The notes: generated by a model not told the origin, from the sequence alone. DNA of 64,000 nucleotides from Conus ventricosus (GCA_018398815.1 CM031610.1:37459643-37523642); one strand, 5' to 3'. Positions 9,917-21,539 are shown, counted from the stretch's first letter. Translations and numbers: made by a program.

Positions 9917-10395
9917 CTACTGCTGCTCGTCGGAGTCAAAGCTAAGTGCTAGGCCATGCTCACTGAGGCTGATGGTGTGCTGAGGTCCGTACCTGAGGAG
10001 GAATTCCGGCCCACCTTCTTGGGGGTGGCACTCTTTCCTTGGAGTCCTCGTCACCACGGGGGTTTCGAGGAGGAAATCCAAGGAAGTGTTCAAGGGCAGC
10101 GGCTCCACGGGTGGTGCAAGGTGGAAGTGGCCTGCAGGGGTACTGGGGCGACCTGCTGGGGTAGCGGGGCTGGAGCTTGGGCTGTTGCATAATAAGAGTA
10201 GAGGTGTCGGTTGACGACTCCCCAAACCTCATTCTGCATCGCCCGTAGCTTCATGTGGTCCTTGATCTCAGACCCCCGCTCTGACACAGTCTGCCAGAAT
10301 GAGTCCAAAACGGGGGTCTTGAGACCACGGACCAAGGTGTCCACCGCTTCCTTCAGGTAACTCCCATACTCCTTGTCACGAGTTTGTCACGAGGC
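9917..10395 (-). CDS. Probable 3' exon of Harbinger MADF partner
   Basis: On the - strand, coding-like sequence runs from EYGSYLKEAVDTLVRGLKTP through LRAMQNEVWGVVNRHLYSY (helical tail seen in MADF/Myb-like transposon partners). It then shifts frame around 10150-10190 into a Pro-rich, acidic tail that ends DSDEQQ and a TAG at 9917-9919. The stop lies 36 bp from the TG spacer. No 5' splice acceptor can be fixed with confidence; the link to the MADF exon at 12552-13252 across about 2.2 kb is inferred from strand, order and the two-gene structure of the family. The frame shift may be a mutation or a small intron. Confidence 0.55.
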
Positions 10396-11815
10396 CTACG
10401 ACGTTTGACCCATCTAGGGTGGCGGAATTACTCATTTATTTATTGTCGTTGCTGTTGTCGTGTATCCGTCCCTTAATGTGGCTTGTGGTGCGGTTGCACC
10501 TTGGTGTAGTTCAGCTCAAGTTCGGTTTGCTTTCTCTCTCTCTCTCTCTAATTCCACTGCCCGTGCAAATCATCCTGCAGGTTCACGGGTGGCTGGTACC
10601 TTTTCTCTCGAACTTGCTGTCTATCGGCCTCTCACCTGTCTTTTTACCTGTCGCACGTGCTTCATTTCTGTTAGTTTGAGGTATGCTCACTCTGTGACGT
10701 AGCGTGGCATGTTGGCCGCCATCGCTTAGGGAGGTTTTCTCAGCACTCGAGCGGAAGATGTCTCTGGAGCGCCTGCTCCGGTCTTGGTTCTTCACCTTAT
10801 CGTCGAAGGTACAGTCGGTACTTTCATTTCCTACAGTCGGCCTGTAGGAGGGGGACATCACTTCTTCTTTTTCCGCATCTGCGCTTCTGTCCTCTCGACT
10901 GGACAGAGGGCAGAGAGAGTCGTTTGACCCGCCTCTTCGGGGTCACCCACGGGTAGCTGGTAAGCATCAGTTTCGTGGTTTGTTTGTTTTGGTTTGTTGT
11001 TGTTAGCCGGCTTATTCTTCTCTTTTGCGCAATTTTCTTTTTTTTCAAAATTGTAAAAGAAATATTGTTTGAGACCTTTTCTCTGGTTAATTCAATCTTT
11101 AACCTGGCCATTCTAAATTATATCCAAAATTCTTTCTCCTGTTTATGCATCTGGTGATGCGGTAGTCGGTGGGGATGGGAGAGAACCTGGTGATTCAGGG
11201 TTGGTACTTGCTTGGTCTCGCTCGTCCGCCCTTGTCACATTCGCCGGACTCTTATCCTTCGGCCACCGTCTGTTTGTGTGTGCAAGGAGAACGAGTTTTA
11301 TGTTCGCGAGCGTGCGTACGCATGATTTGTCGTTTGGATGCGTGGTGGAAGATTTGTGTTATTTTGAAATGTGGCTATAAAATGTGATAATTACGCCATT
11401 GAATTATTATTTGCAAATGTGGTGGCAGTTATAAAGCGATAGTTTGCTGTGTTGGTTTATTTCCTAAGAAAGGAAAATGTTAAGCATGAGTGAGAGAAGG
11501 ATGAAGATGATTCATATTGTTTTATAGCCTGTTAATTTAATGCAGTCTCTTACCTGCTTCGTGTGAGAAGACTTTAACGAACATTCCTGATTTGATTGGT
11601 TTACTGTGTTATGCTCAGGTCTGTGTTGAGCTGGGGTTGTTGGTGTATTTAGTAGACCTCCCCTCGCCCATCATGCGAGTGGCTGTTAGGATTTAACAGC
11701 ATGGGTCAGACTGTACTGACGGCGGGGTTCCAGTACCCTTCTTTCTTCCTCCCCTCCCTTTCTTCTCTCCTCCCAGCTACCTTTTCCCTCCCCCCCCCCG
11801 GGGGCTTCGCCCGGA

Positions 11816-11965
11816 GCTTGGACTGGTTGGTGCCATGCTCTGGTTGGGGCCACGCTCTGGTTGGGACCGCGGACTGGTTGGTGCCACACGCTGGTTGGGG
11901 CCACGCTCTGGTTGGTACCGCGCGCTGGTTGGGATCACGCACTGGTCGGGACCACGTACTGGTAG
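11816..11965. repeat. 17-18-bp minisatellite, about nine copies
   Basis: Tandem units close to CTGGTTGGGGCCACGCT, with third-position changes (GTGCC, GACCG, TACCG, ATCAC). Open frames on both strands are repeat-derived. Confidence 0.9.
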
Positions 11966-12030
11966 AAAAGCCCGCCGGCTTGACTGGCCGGCCCTGATCC
12001 CGTCCAGGACCTCCAGTAACAACGCCACGT

Positions 12031-12031
<1 letters not shown>

Positions 12032-12061
<30 letters not shown>
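12032..12061. repeat. Poly-C tract (30 bases)
   Basis: An uninterrupted run of C followed by CGGGG. Length is likely unstable and may be mis-sized in assembly. Confidence 0.9.
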
Positions 12062-12063
<2 letters not shown>

Positions 12064-12228
12064 GGACGCGCTCTTCACTGTCTGCTTGTGCGTGTCAAGG
12101 GTGTCGGCCTTGAACGACTCTCTTCAAGAACCGACCCGGTTTGGAGCACCTAGTGCGACAGGGTGCTCCCAGTAGACTTTGGAGAGGCAGGGGTGTGGAG
12201 GCACTCCATGGTGTGGAAAGGGATGGAT

Positions 12229-12470
12229 GCTGGAAATGTTTATTTATAATTGCGTATATGTCATATGTGTTGAAATGCTGTGATTGTGATGGTGTGCGTC
12301 GTATGCTGGAAATGTTTATTTATAATTGCGTATATGTCATATGTGTTGAAATGCTGTGATTGTGATGGTGTGCGTCGTATGGTGAAATGTTTATTTATAA
12401 TTGTGCATGTTGTGTGTGTTGGAATGCTTGATTGTGATTGTGCATGTTTGTGTGTGTTGGAATGCTTATT
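12229..12470. repeat. 76-bp tandem repeat
   Basis: GCTGGAAATGTTTATTTATA and the following ATTGCGTATATGTCATATGT recur 76 bp apart, with a third, decayed copy starting about 12378. Confidence 0.85.
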
Positions 12471-12551
12471 TATGACTGTGTGTGTTGGTGTGAATAAATG
12501 GGGTGTTGTATCGTAATCTTTCTTGTGTGGGCTCTTGCGAGGCGTGTGAGG

Positions 12552-13252
12552 TCAGTCACTCCCTTCACTCCCATCTAAACTGATCCTGTCAGGGCAGACC
12601 TCCAGGGGTCGGTCGTGACACTCCTGTGCAGAATGGTCACACTTCTTGGCAGAGCCACGACCAGTGCAAGGACGCTGGGAGGAAGAGGCAGTGGGAGTCG
12701 CAGAGTCAGAGTCTGCTAGGGGTTCCTCAGCTGCAGCCAGCCGTGGCACTTGTCCGCTTGGGCCGGGCTGGTCTGGGTCAGAAGTTGAGGAGCGTGTCCG
12801 TCTCCGCTTCACCCCACTACTTTCGAGGACATCTCATGGATGAATGGGCTTATAAACCCAAACTCCTGGTCCAGCAAAAGTAGTTTAGGGGTGAGAGAGG
12901 AGCCAGACCCACTCTTGCTCTTCTGCTTCTTTGCCCGTGCCAGCATGGCCCGCACAGACTTGTACCACTTGGCGAGTACAGCTGGAGTCACCCCAAGCAT
13001 CTCTGCTAGAGCAGCCCACTCCCTCTTCCTCCGGGCGTAGTCCTTGTAATCCTGGTGAGACTGGTCATAGATATGAGGCCTCTCCATCAAGAAGTCTATC
13101 GCTATCTGCCTCTGTTCAGGCGTGAAAACCACCTTAGGCACCCTACCCTTGCCTTTGCCCTTGCCCTCTGCAGGAGGGTTGAGGGCCAGCATCTCCTCCT
13201 CATCCGCTAATGTATCCTCATCCGCACCTATATCTACCTCCTCAGAAGACAT
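12552..13252 (-). CDS. Harbinger MADF-domain partner, 5' exons
   Basis: This is the second PIF/Harbinger protein, thought in the family to bind subterminal repeats and help the transposase. From ATG 13252-13250 (MSSEEVDIG) an acidic leader and a GKGKGKG linker precede a MADF-like three-helix domain, FTPEQRQIAIDFLMERPHIY to GVTPAVLAKWYKSVRAML, followed by a basic KKQKSKSGSG. The frame then closes at 12809, while an adjacent frame continues as LESSGVKRRRTRSSTSDPDQ to a TGA at 12552. The two overlap without a shared frame, so a short intron or a frameshift lies near 12830-12870. An upstream in-frame ATG at 13276 would add eight residues; 13252 is preferred for its acidic start. Confidence 0.75.
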
Positions 13253-13379
13253 GGCTACTAGAACTAGAACTCTCAAAAGTGATGGTCAGTGAAAAAAAAC
13301 CTATCTATCACACAAGCAGCAATAGCAAAGTATGAAAAATTTCTCCAAAACTTGGCCCTTTGATACTGTTCCGACGACA

Positions 13380-13823
13380 ACTCACCGAGGTTGCATGCAT
13401 GTTGCCGACACGCACAACAAAAAGTTGTCATGCAAGCAACAAAATTCGTGCTTGCATGCGTGTGGAAAAAAGGCGAGAAAAGCGTGGCGGCACGTGCCGC
13501 TTTTTGTCGCACGCATACACTTCGCTCCGCCCCTTTTTTGTTCCCTACCGGATATACTTGTGTTGCCAAGCTGTTCACACAAAAGCAACTTGAAGTTGTC
13601 ATGCAAAAGTTGCCAACCCCACCAAAAGTTATATCTCCCGACGTTCAACTTTTGGCTGTGACAACTTCATAGGCAACTTTTATTGGGAAAATCCAATGGG
13701 GTCTAATTGGTTTATAATGAGTTGCTGTAGTGACAACTTTTGAAGCAACAATGTAGCAACACATAGGCAACTTGGAGTTGCCACCCATTGTTGCCTCATT
13801 GTTGCACTCGTGTGAACCAGGCA
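13380..13823. repeat. Harbinger right subterminal region
   Basis: Dense AAGTTGC/GCAACTT motifs up to the right TIR at about 13801-13823. The last 370 bp are repeated almost exactly in the deletion derivative at 14134-14501. Confidence 0.8.
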
Positions 13824-13984
13824 TAAGAAAGGAAAAAAATCGAAGAAGATACAAAGGGAAAGTCCGACAGAGGGGAAAGGTCGGAAATCTTGCCAAATAG
13901 GAGCTAACAGTTTGCGAGCCTTTTTGTTCATTACAAGTGGCTGCTCATAAATAAAGTGCCATCGTTTTACTTTTTCGCCGGTAA
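13824..13984. other. Spacer between Harbinger and its derivative
   Basis: It begins TAAGAAAGGAAAAAAATCG, which continues the 29-bp minisatellite broken at 7453, and then unique DNA. The last three bases (13982-13984, TAA) are the target site of the next element. Confidence 0.7.
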
Positions 13985-14501
13985 GACACGGTTCACACGA
14001 GAGCAACTGTTACTCGCCAACAAATAGACCCCAAAAGTTGCCAACTCGATGTGCAACAAATCAAAAATAGATTTTGGCCAAAGTTGCTTCGTCATATGCG
14101 AACGCAAGAGGCAACTATATGGCAACTCCGTAGCATGCGTGTGGAAAAAAGCGAGAAAAGCGTGGCGGCACGTGCCGCTTTTTGTCGCACGCATGCACTT
14201 CGCTCCGCCCCTTTTTTGTTGCCTACCGGATATACTTGTGTTGCCAAGCTGTTCACACAAAAGCAACTTGAAGTTGTCATGCAAAAGTTGCCAACCCCAC
14301 CAAAAGTTATATCTCCCGACGTTCAACTTTTGGCTGTGACAACTTCATAGGCAACTTTTATTGGGAAAATCCAATGGGGTCTAATTGGTTTATAATGAGT
14401 TGCTGCAGTGACAACTTTTGAAGCAACAATGTAGCAACACATAGGCAACTTGGAGTTGCCACCCATTGTTGCCTCATTGTTGCACTCGTGTGAACCAGGC
14501 A
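13985..14501. mobile_element. Non-autonomous Harbinger derivative (517-bp MITE), TAA duplication
   Basis: The ends match those of the 6370-bp element, and TAA flanks both sides (13982-13984 and 14502-14504). The first about 150 bp match 7457-7610 and the remaining 370 bp match about 13455-13823, so all coding DNA is deleted. At the join, left-arm sequence ending CCGTAGC meets right-arm sequence starting GCATGCGTGTGG, sharing only GC. It has no coding capacity; frames here are TIR translations. Confidence 0.93.
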
Positions 14502-14504
14502 TAA

Positions 14505-15389
14505 GGACAATATGAACTGTTTGAAGTCGTTGCAAGACAAAACTACGGACATTTTATATTACATTAAAGGTGATTGAATGAGTATCCGAGAGACTGATTA
14601 TTCTTAAATTGCTCGACTGACAGATTTTTAAAAAAATCATAAATCTATTCATTATCTATAAATCTTGACTATTTTTGATTTGATTGATGAATAGTTTTCC
14701 TCAAACCAAGGAAAGAATCGATTACTAATCTTGAACAGAAATCGGCAAGTGCGTGCTTCCCCCCCGCCCACCCCATACACACACACACGAACAAATACAC
14801 AACGCACACAAAAACACAAAACGGCACAGAACAGGATAGTACAAGACGGCGAATATATGCATAAAACGCGCGCGCGCGCGCGCACACACACACCTCTGAT
14901 ACCAGTTATGTCAATTGACGCTAACAACGACAATAACAACCCCTTCCACACACACACACACACACGTGCGCGCGCGCCCACAACGCCCCCGCCCACAACG
15001 CCCCCCCCCCCCCCCCCCCCCCCATTCCATTTTTTCCCAACCCCAAACTATACAACAGCCCCTTTCCTCTCCAACCTAAATCCCACCTTCCGTTTCCTCC
15101 CCCCCCCCCCCCCCTCCCATCCCCGGTATGTGTGTGTGTGCGGTTTTTTTTTTGGGGGGTGGGGGGGGGGGGGGGGGGCTATCTTACAATCGAGCGCTTT
15201 CCTAATAGTTTTTTTTTTTTTTTTAGGTGGTTTCATTTTTTTTTTTTAGGTGGTTTCATTTTTTTTTTCGTTGAACACACTCAGACAAAAAATCGTTTTG
15301 AAAAGAAACCAATGGGATGGTGCTCGCTTGATAGATGGATAGCACTCTCTACCCCCGCCTGAGAGAGAGAGAGGGAGAAAGAGAAATAG

Positions 15390-15432
<43 letters not shown>

Positions 15433-15570
15433 CGCGCGCGGGTGCATAAGTGTAAAGACTATATTCTAATAACATTTTGAAAATTATTTAATTAGCCGTC
15501 TACAAAATAATAAAGTATAAAAGGACATCAAAAAGAAACACACACACACACACACACAAGAATACGAACC
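14505..15570. other. Low-complexity DNA, no gene
   Basis: AT-rich DNA to 14750, then AC/CG runs (14868-14892 and 14948-14978), a 23-base C run (15001-15023), C and G runs (15100-15114 and 15160-15178), T runs (15210-15270), a (GA)n run (15361-15430) and an (AC)n run (15538-15559). Long frames are produced by these runs. Confidence 0.8.
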
Positions 15571-15571
15571 T

Positions 15572-15949
15572 ACCCAGTGTTTCCACTCGTGTCAAACTTC
15601 CATGCTGAGATCTTGATAAATTCGTTGACAGAATGAGAACACTCGTCCATCACAAAATGGGGCAGCTGTCAATCTCTGTCAACTCAAGCGTGAATAGAAC
15701 TACCCACGAGTACGTACAAGTTTCAGAACAGTTTTTAAAGCAGCGAAGCACTCGTGGATAAATGTAGATAAAGCTCAACATCAACGTCGCCATAATAAGA
15801 AATTTCCGCGAAGACCATTGACCATAAACCTTTCCGGTGTCGAGGTAGCGGCGGTTCTTTTTCTTCGATTCGGGTACGTCCACATCCGGGCCTGTGCGCC
15901 GAAAGGTTGCTCCGACAGCAAAGGGGGACGATTGAGACACGTGCTGCAC
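15572..15949 (-). other. Possible first exon of an unknown - strand gene
   Basis: This is not recognised. Reading -, a frame from 15949 contains one strongly hydrophobic stretch, FLIMATLMLSFIYIYPRVL, and ends at a TGA near 15650. In another frame an ATG near 15643 opens MDECSHSVNEFIKISAWKF and then DTSGNT. That frame meets GGGTAGGTTCG, a fair splice donor, at about 15572. Local base composition is balanced and CpG-containing, unlike the surrounding microsatellites, so a promoter/first-exon region divergent from PDXK is possible. Nothing downstream confirms a second exon. Confidence 0.25.
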
Positions 15950-17814
15950 GTGCTACAACAGACCGTGACTTCCACCAATTTCTGAACGTCGCTCATACGT
16001 CTTGTACCTGACACACATGCACTACGATGTGTGTGTGTGTGTGTCCTGTGTGTGTCTGTGTATGTGCGAGTGGTGTTTGTTTCGTGGTGGAGAGGAGGCT
16101 GGGTATGCGCGCGCGCGCGAGTTGTGTGTTCGCGTGTATGTGCGAGTGTGAATGGAGTAAGCTCGGAATTGTTTGCGGTGCATGAAATGGAAATGTGGTG
16201 GCCATTATTAAATGTTATTATTACGTTATTATTGTCGTTTTGCCGTCATAACTGCATCAAACCAAGGGGAACAATCATTATGCTGGGCGTTGTCGGATAA
16301 GGGCCGCGCTGACTTCCCTTTTTCCTTGAATAGGTTTATTGGATTGTCTCATCGATCTTTTGCCTTTTTGCCCCTCCTTTAATGTGTCAGTCCCATGATG
16401 AGAGTATTTACAGCACAAGGTAAATTAGTTGTTTATGTCAACCTGAATCAAAATGTAAACATGTTTTAAAAAAAAGTTTGGTCTTTGCAAAAGGTGTTTA
16501 GCTAGTCAAAAATCACTTGATCAGTTACTCAATCAGTCAGACAAAGCATCGATCAATCGATCCACCGAGAGCAACTAAAACGAAGGACTAATCGAGCTTC
16601 CAACCCCACTTTAAACTGAAGCACCTGCATGTTAACCGGCTACAAAGCCAGGTACGCCTGTCGGTATTGAGTCCAATATTTGGAGCATGCGTGAGTTCGC
16701 CGGTGTATTATGAACTGTCCAAGCCTCTCCACGCACCAGTGACTTCCATAAATACCTCAGTCTGTGCTGAACGTTGAACGCCAACGCCGCGGTGGTCTGT
16801 GTTTTCAAGCACGGAAGCATGGGCAAGGGAACCAGCGGACAGACAATGAATTATGGTTGATTTGGGAGTATGGGATTTTCATATGAAGTATTCTCAAAAG
16901 AGAGATCGATATACTGATCTGAAAACAAACAACAACAAAAAACAAACAAACAAACTGGCCAAGCTCTTCCTATCTACCTGCGCACGAAGGTGTGAAACCA
17001 GCGTTGCATCCCTCTCTCGCCCAGCTGTTGGTGTATCAAACAACTGTCTTCTCATTCCTGCTCTACGGATGTTAGATCTCGACATCTTCACAGGCATTCG
17101 TTTGGAGTTATGGGCGTGTAATTATTGTATCTTTGGATCGAGATTTAGTCTACTTATTCATTATTTATCTTAACGGACGCCACATTAAGAAGTTGGCCGC
17201 GTTCCACGTGTAGCACCATTAGTCCAATCTGACGATCACCCAGAAAGACCAAAAGGGTTAGCCTCAAGGAGTCTTTCATTGAAAGTAAACCAGCAGCCTC
17301 TCCTACTGAAATAGAACGTCCATAAAGACAGCACTAAAAGCAAAAGCGCAGCATTACCAGTTATACGTGAACCAGGCGTATTCCTACGTTTAGTCAGGAA
17401 AGAGCAGCAGCAAACAAACAAAGAAGCACAAGCATCAGAAGCATAATCCCTTCATTTCCATTTTTGTTCTGATTAAGCCGACTTTAAGCGTAATGTCTTT
17501 TCGCAATTTTGTAACAACAACTTTTTTAATGGGCCTTCATATTCCCTATTTTGTTCACTAACTTTTTAATATTTTCTTTATTTCTTATTCTCTCCTTTTT
17601 TCGCCTTTTTTTCTGTGTCCAATATCCTCCAATTTTTTGTTTGTTTTTTAACCACTCTTTGGGTTTTTCCTTCTACTCGTGCATGCCGTTTTGGTACATT
17701 ATAATACTAAAAAAAAAAAAAAAAAAAAAAGTCTTATAGATATTTTTTGTTGATTTTTATCGTTCAGATGGTCAATGCGTAAAGACAGCATAACCTGCGT
17801 TCTGTTAAAACTTG

Positions 17815-17886
<72 letters not shown>

Positions 17887-18149
17887 CTCTCTCCCCCCTC
17901 TCTCTCTCTCTCTTTATTAGTTTATTTATTCTTTTTTTTTTTGTTCTTTCCGTTTGACAACCCACAATGTCATTATTACGTTTGTGAATAGTCTGATTGT
18001 CATTGTAGATCTACATTACAGTGTTTCTATGTTGAATTGTCAGTATGAATGATGTGATGAAATAATGTATGCGTGACAAGAACAGATTGTAAGACTAGGC
18101 CTTGGTTTAAAATCTTCTTCCTTACATGTTAAAGATCAATCAATGAATT

Positions 18150-18192
<43 letters not shown>

Positions 18193-18429
18193 CCCCCCCC
18201 CCCCCCCCCCCTTTTTTTTTTCTTTGCGTCGATAATCTAATTGATAATTATCATTTCTTTGAAATAATGAACTATTCAGAGTAGGTATTCTGAACATTTT
18301 GAAAATTTCAGGGATTTGGATGAAATTTGGAGATGTTTGGGAAGATTTGGGGTTTAAGTATTAAAAAAAAAAAAAAAAAAAACTGAACACAGAGCACGTG
18401 GGTTCTCATTTCAAGGGAGAGCATGCTGT
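15950..18429. other. Intergenic, no gene recognised
   Basis: The stretch holds (TG)n at 16028-16066 with a CG-alternating patch near 16108, an A run at 17709-17730, a (CT)n tract at 17818-17913, and (CT)n followed by a C run at 18154-18211, with an A run near 18362. The intervening DNA is AT-rich and shows no recognisable domain in any frame. It is upstream of PDXK exon 1a and presumably contains its promoter, but no clear core promoter motif was seen. Confidence 0.6.
17818..17913. repeat. (CT)n microsatellite
   Basis: Roughly 95 bp of CT dinucleotides with short C interruptions. Confidence 0.95.
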
Positions 18430-18465
18430 TTGATTCGGGCTGTCGGAACCTGTACCACCCAAGAG

Positions 18466-18585
18466 ATGGCATCAGAAACAAACATCACGATGGATGCGGA
18501 TGAATTAGACTGCCGAGTTCTGTCGATCCAAAGCTCAGTTGTTCACGGATATGTCGGAAACAAAAGTGCGACGTTTCCTCTGCAG
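18466..18585 (+). CDS. PDXK: Pyridoxal kinase, alternative first coding exon 1a
   Basis: Pyridoxal kinase phosphorylates pyridoxal, pyridoxine and pyridoxamine with ATP in the cytosol (vitamin B6 salvage). This 40-codon exon runs from ATG 18466 ([16 protein letters not shown]) into [20 protein letters not shown] and FPLQ. It stops at a strong donor, [19 protein letters not shown] is the first beta strand of the family, and the serine after Q corresponds to the one that contacts pyridoxal in animal kinases. The exon closes in phase 0 and would join exon 2 at 23890 to read LQ-VLGFDV. With this exon the protein is 316 residues. It matches the family more closely than exon 1b. The two exons are mutually exclusive because 1b has no acceptor. 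Confidence 0.85.
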
Positions 18586-18794
18586 GTATTCATTGATCGG
18601 TATTTCTTACTTGTGTGTGTTGCCGGGAGTTGTGTGTGTCATCTACAGGCCTAGTTAAATAATCAATGTTACCATACCATACCATACCGCTGCAGACTGG
18701 ATTAGGCTATTCAGCCTTTAGTCTGGTCTTCTTCACAAAAACCTAATCATTCCTACAATTTAAACTTCTTGTGTGGGTGATGATGGCGCAGAAG

Positions 18795-18857
18795 TCTGAA
18801 AGGAGTGGAACGCCCTGCCCGATACAGTAGCCGAGGCAAAGACTTGACATGTTCGTG
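18795..18857 (+). mobile_element. Short LINE tail fragment
   Basis: The + strand reads WNALPDTVAEAKT before a stop, which resembles the conserved WN-LP end of LINE reverse transcriptases. It is only about 60 bp and is tentative. Confidence 0.35.
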
Positions 18858-18955
18858 TCAAGAGTAAGAAAACTATATTAAACCTCTGCTGCTGATTTTT
18901 TTGTTTTGTTTTGTTAAATGCTGCGTCAACCCACATTCAAAAAACGTCAGAATAG

Positions 18956-19350
18956 TCAACATGATGACTGGACGTCAACTGGATGATGATGAAGTCTACC
19001 TAACCAAATACGGTCTGCCCAATGGTGATCCAGTCTGGCCGTGAAGCTGTCAAATGATGGTGTGTTAACCACTTTTTCTGGGAGCGCATTCCAGGGATTC
19101 ACCACTCGGCAGACGAAATAGTGCTGACGCAGTGAACCATCGCAAATCCTTTTCCTGAACTTCAGATTGTACCCACGGGTCTGCTTAACACTGTTTTCCA
19201 TTGCAAGAGGACTCTTCGCGTTGTACAGTCCGTGAGTAAACTTATAGGTTTCAATCATGTCACCCCTGTCCCTCAGGTACTGCATGCTGGGGATCTTCAT
19301 TCTGGCAAGTTGTTCTTCATAGGGACAGTCAACCAGACCAGGAACCAACT
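18956..19350 (-). mobile_element. LINE reverse transcriptase C-terminal fragment
   Basis: One open - frame of 130 codons reads MVPGLVDCPYEEQLARMKIP, then YLRDRGDMIETYKFTHGLYN, RGYNLKFRKRICDGSLRQHY and VNPWNALPEKVVNTPSFDSF, ending close after LDHHWAD. This order (R-RGD--E-YK, RG--LK, VN-WN-LP, F---LD-HW) is the C-terminus of CR1-like LINE proteins. No RT core, start or tail is present. It lies in the intron between the two PDXK first exons. Confidence 0.85.
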
Positions 19351-19879
19351 TTGTTGCTCGCTAACCTTCTCATCTTAGTCATTAATTCATAAAATCCAAC
19401 AGGTTTAAATCGTGCGCAGTGTAGCGTATATGTGGTGTACCGTGTAGCGTATATAGAATGGTCCATACGTTGTCCTAGATGAAACAAACTAAAACTGAAA
19501 CAGTAATTCACTATTATGGTCGAACGGACGATACGTCCCAGTTTAGAAGCCCCAGATATCTAGGTCGTTGATTCGCGCTCTCTTGAAAAGTTTTTCTGTC
19601 TGTTAGAGGACCAGTCAATGCCGTTGACAGAAAAAGGGATGGGAATGGGGTGGGGTGGGGTAGGGGGATTTTATTTATTTGATATATATGCTTTTACTAG
19701 TTTTAGGCAAGTGCATCCATGACATCTTTGCAGAAAGAAGACAAACAGACACATACGCACACAGTGATAGTACTGATACACACACACTGTGACACACACA
19801 CACTGTGATACACACACACTGTGACACACACACACACACACTGTGACATGCACACACACCACAAACATGTACACACACA

Positions 19880-19940
<61 letters not shown>

Positions 19941-20149
19941 GCACGCACGCACAGAGTACTGACATAAAATTAGCAACTAAGTAAACTGAAATCTTTGACA
20001 ATTAACAGAGTCATTGACTTTTTTTTTTTCTTTTGCAGTTACAATGGAGCAATGAGAATTGATAAACTGCTGTTTAAGTGTTTTTTTTTCTGATTTGGAT
20101 TTTTGTTTTGTTTTTTTGCAGTCTCCATAGGCAGCAGCTTGATCAGAGA
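19351..20149. other. PDXK intron 1a, repeats only
   Basis: AC-rich DNA at 19776-19857 and an uninterrupted CT/AC run at 19877-19952; otherwise AT-rich with T runs. No coding sequence is supported. Confidence 0.65.
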
Positions 20150-20281
20150 ACTTGTGAAAAGGATACCAGCTTTAAATTCAAGTACACAAGTGACATATGT
20201 TGCAGAGGATTGACAGCTCTGATGTGGCCCTTTGCGGTCGGCTGGGCTATAAGCAACATTATCTTATCTTATCTTATCTTG
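20150..20281 (+). mobile_element. SINE-like 3' remnant with (TTATC)n tail
   Basis: GCGGTCGGCTGGGCTATAAG followed by CAACATTATCTTATCTTATC looks like a short interspersed element ending in a pentanucleotide tail. No tRNA-like head is visible. Confidence 0.4.
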
Positions 20282-20744
20282 CACAAGTTGCAGAGGATTG
20301 AGTTTGCGCAGTGGTTGTAAAGTCAAGGAGACTGAAAGTGAAACAGACTGCAGCATTACCAAACACAATCCAAAACATCATCAGCACACTTACATGGTGT
20401 GAAGTAACGATTCAGTTCATAATACAACTAAGACAATAAATATTTGGACAAATATGTGTATCTTCCTCAGTGTTGTTATACACAACTGACATAGTCCTAT
20501 CTATAGACTATGCACAAAATAATGCTCCCCAGATTGCAGTCAGCATGACAATGTGTAGAAAGAGGAGTGTGAAATAGGAAAGTGAGAGGACAGTTCGACA
20601 GAACAGGGAAGGGGATAATGAGAGATCTGAGACAGAGAGATCTGAGAGCAAAATATCTGAGAGAGAAAGAGACAGAGAGAGGGTGGTGGGGGGTGGGGAA
20701 GGGTAAGAAATGAATTTGTTCTTGTTTTCTTGAACAGAAAATTA

Positions 20745-21007
<263 letters not shown>

Positions 21008-21320
21008 AATGAGAAAGACCAAAAGGGAGAGAGATTAGGCTAGTTGAAAATAGGGAGGAAAAGTAGCAATGGACAACATGTGCCAAAAAACTGGATACAA
21101 GCAAGTTATCTGATAGAAACTTACTTAATAAACAAGCATGTAATGTTGAACAGAATCTTCAATGACAGGTAATGCACAGTATGTGACAATGAAGGGGATG
21201 AGACTAAATATACACAGTGGAAATACTTATCAACCATGGGGTCAGGCCAGAGGGGAAAAAACGTGTGTGCGTGCGTGCATGCTTGCCTGTGTGTATTGTA
21301 TGCATCAATCAGTTAGCTGA

Positions 21321-21372
<52 letters not shown>

Positions 21373-21480
21373 GTGTACATTCATGCATGTGTTCACACAA
21401 AAAGTGCAGGTGCACACACACAGGCATATGTGTGCGCGCACACTTACGTTACACACACACAGAAAACACACACACACACA

Positions 21481-21539
<59 letters not shown>

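Larger units (their letters stand above)
10396..12551. other. Probable intron or nested insertion inside Harbinger
   Basis: No coding sequence is recognised. The stretch contains a short CT run (10528-10550), pyrimidine-rich DNA, a 17-18-bp minisatellite, a 30-base C run and a 76-bp repeat. It is more T/G-rich than the rest of the element. An AATAAA at about 12493 on + hints that an unrecognised nested element could end here. Confidence 0.45.
7454..13823 (+). mobile_element. PIF/Harbinger transposon, two-gene, nearly complete
   Basis: A 6370-bp element with ends that share GGTTCACACGAG-GCAAC in inverted orientation (left about 7459, right about 13801-13820). It is flanked by TGA on the left (7451-7453) and TAA on the right (13824-13826), one mutation from a 3-bp TWA duplication. 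It carries the two genes expected of PIF/Harbinger: a DDE transposase (+, from 7824) and a MADF-type DNA-binding partner (-, from 13252). The genes converge, with a TG-rich spacer (9386-9881) between their 3' ends. Both genes show at least one frame problem, so autonomy is doubtful. Confidence 0.92.

Noticed and set aside
9307..9939. 210-residue His/Thr-rich - frame and Cys/Val-rich + frames
   Set aside because: They translate (TG)n repeats. The same applies to frames at 19671-19976, 20540-21104, 21313-21586, 23293-23873, 31689-32088, 38448-38825 and 40011-40428.
16632..16826. Small - frame in a short balanced-composition patch
   Set aside because: No domain, splice context or neighbour; length is expected by chance.
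20118..20320. Exon after a T-rich tract and AG at about 20121
   Set aside because: The following sequence becomes a SINE-like remnant with a TTATC tail, and no domain or downstream donor supports an exon.
21321..21539. (TG)n and (AC)n tracts as a functional hairpin
   Set aside because: They could pair, but adjacent complementary microsatellites are common in this window and nothing suggests function.
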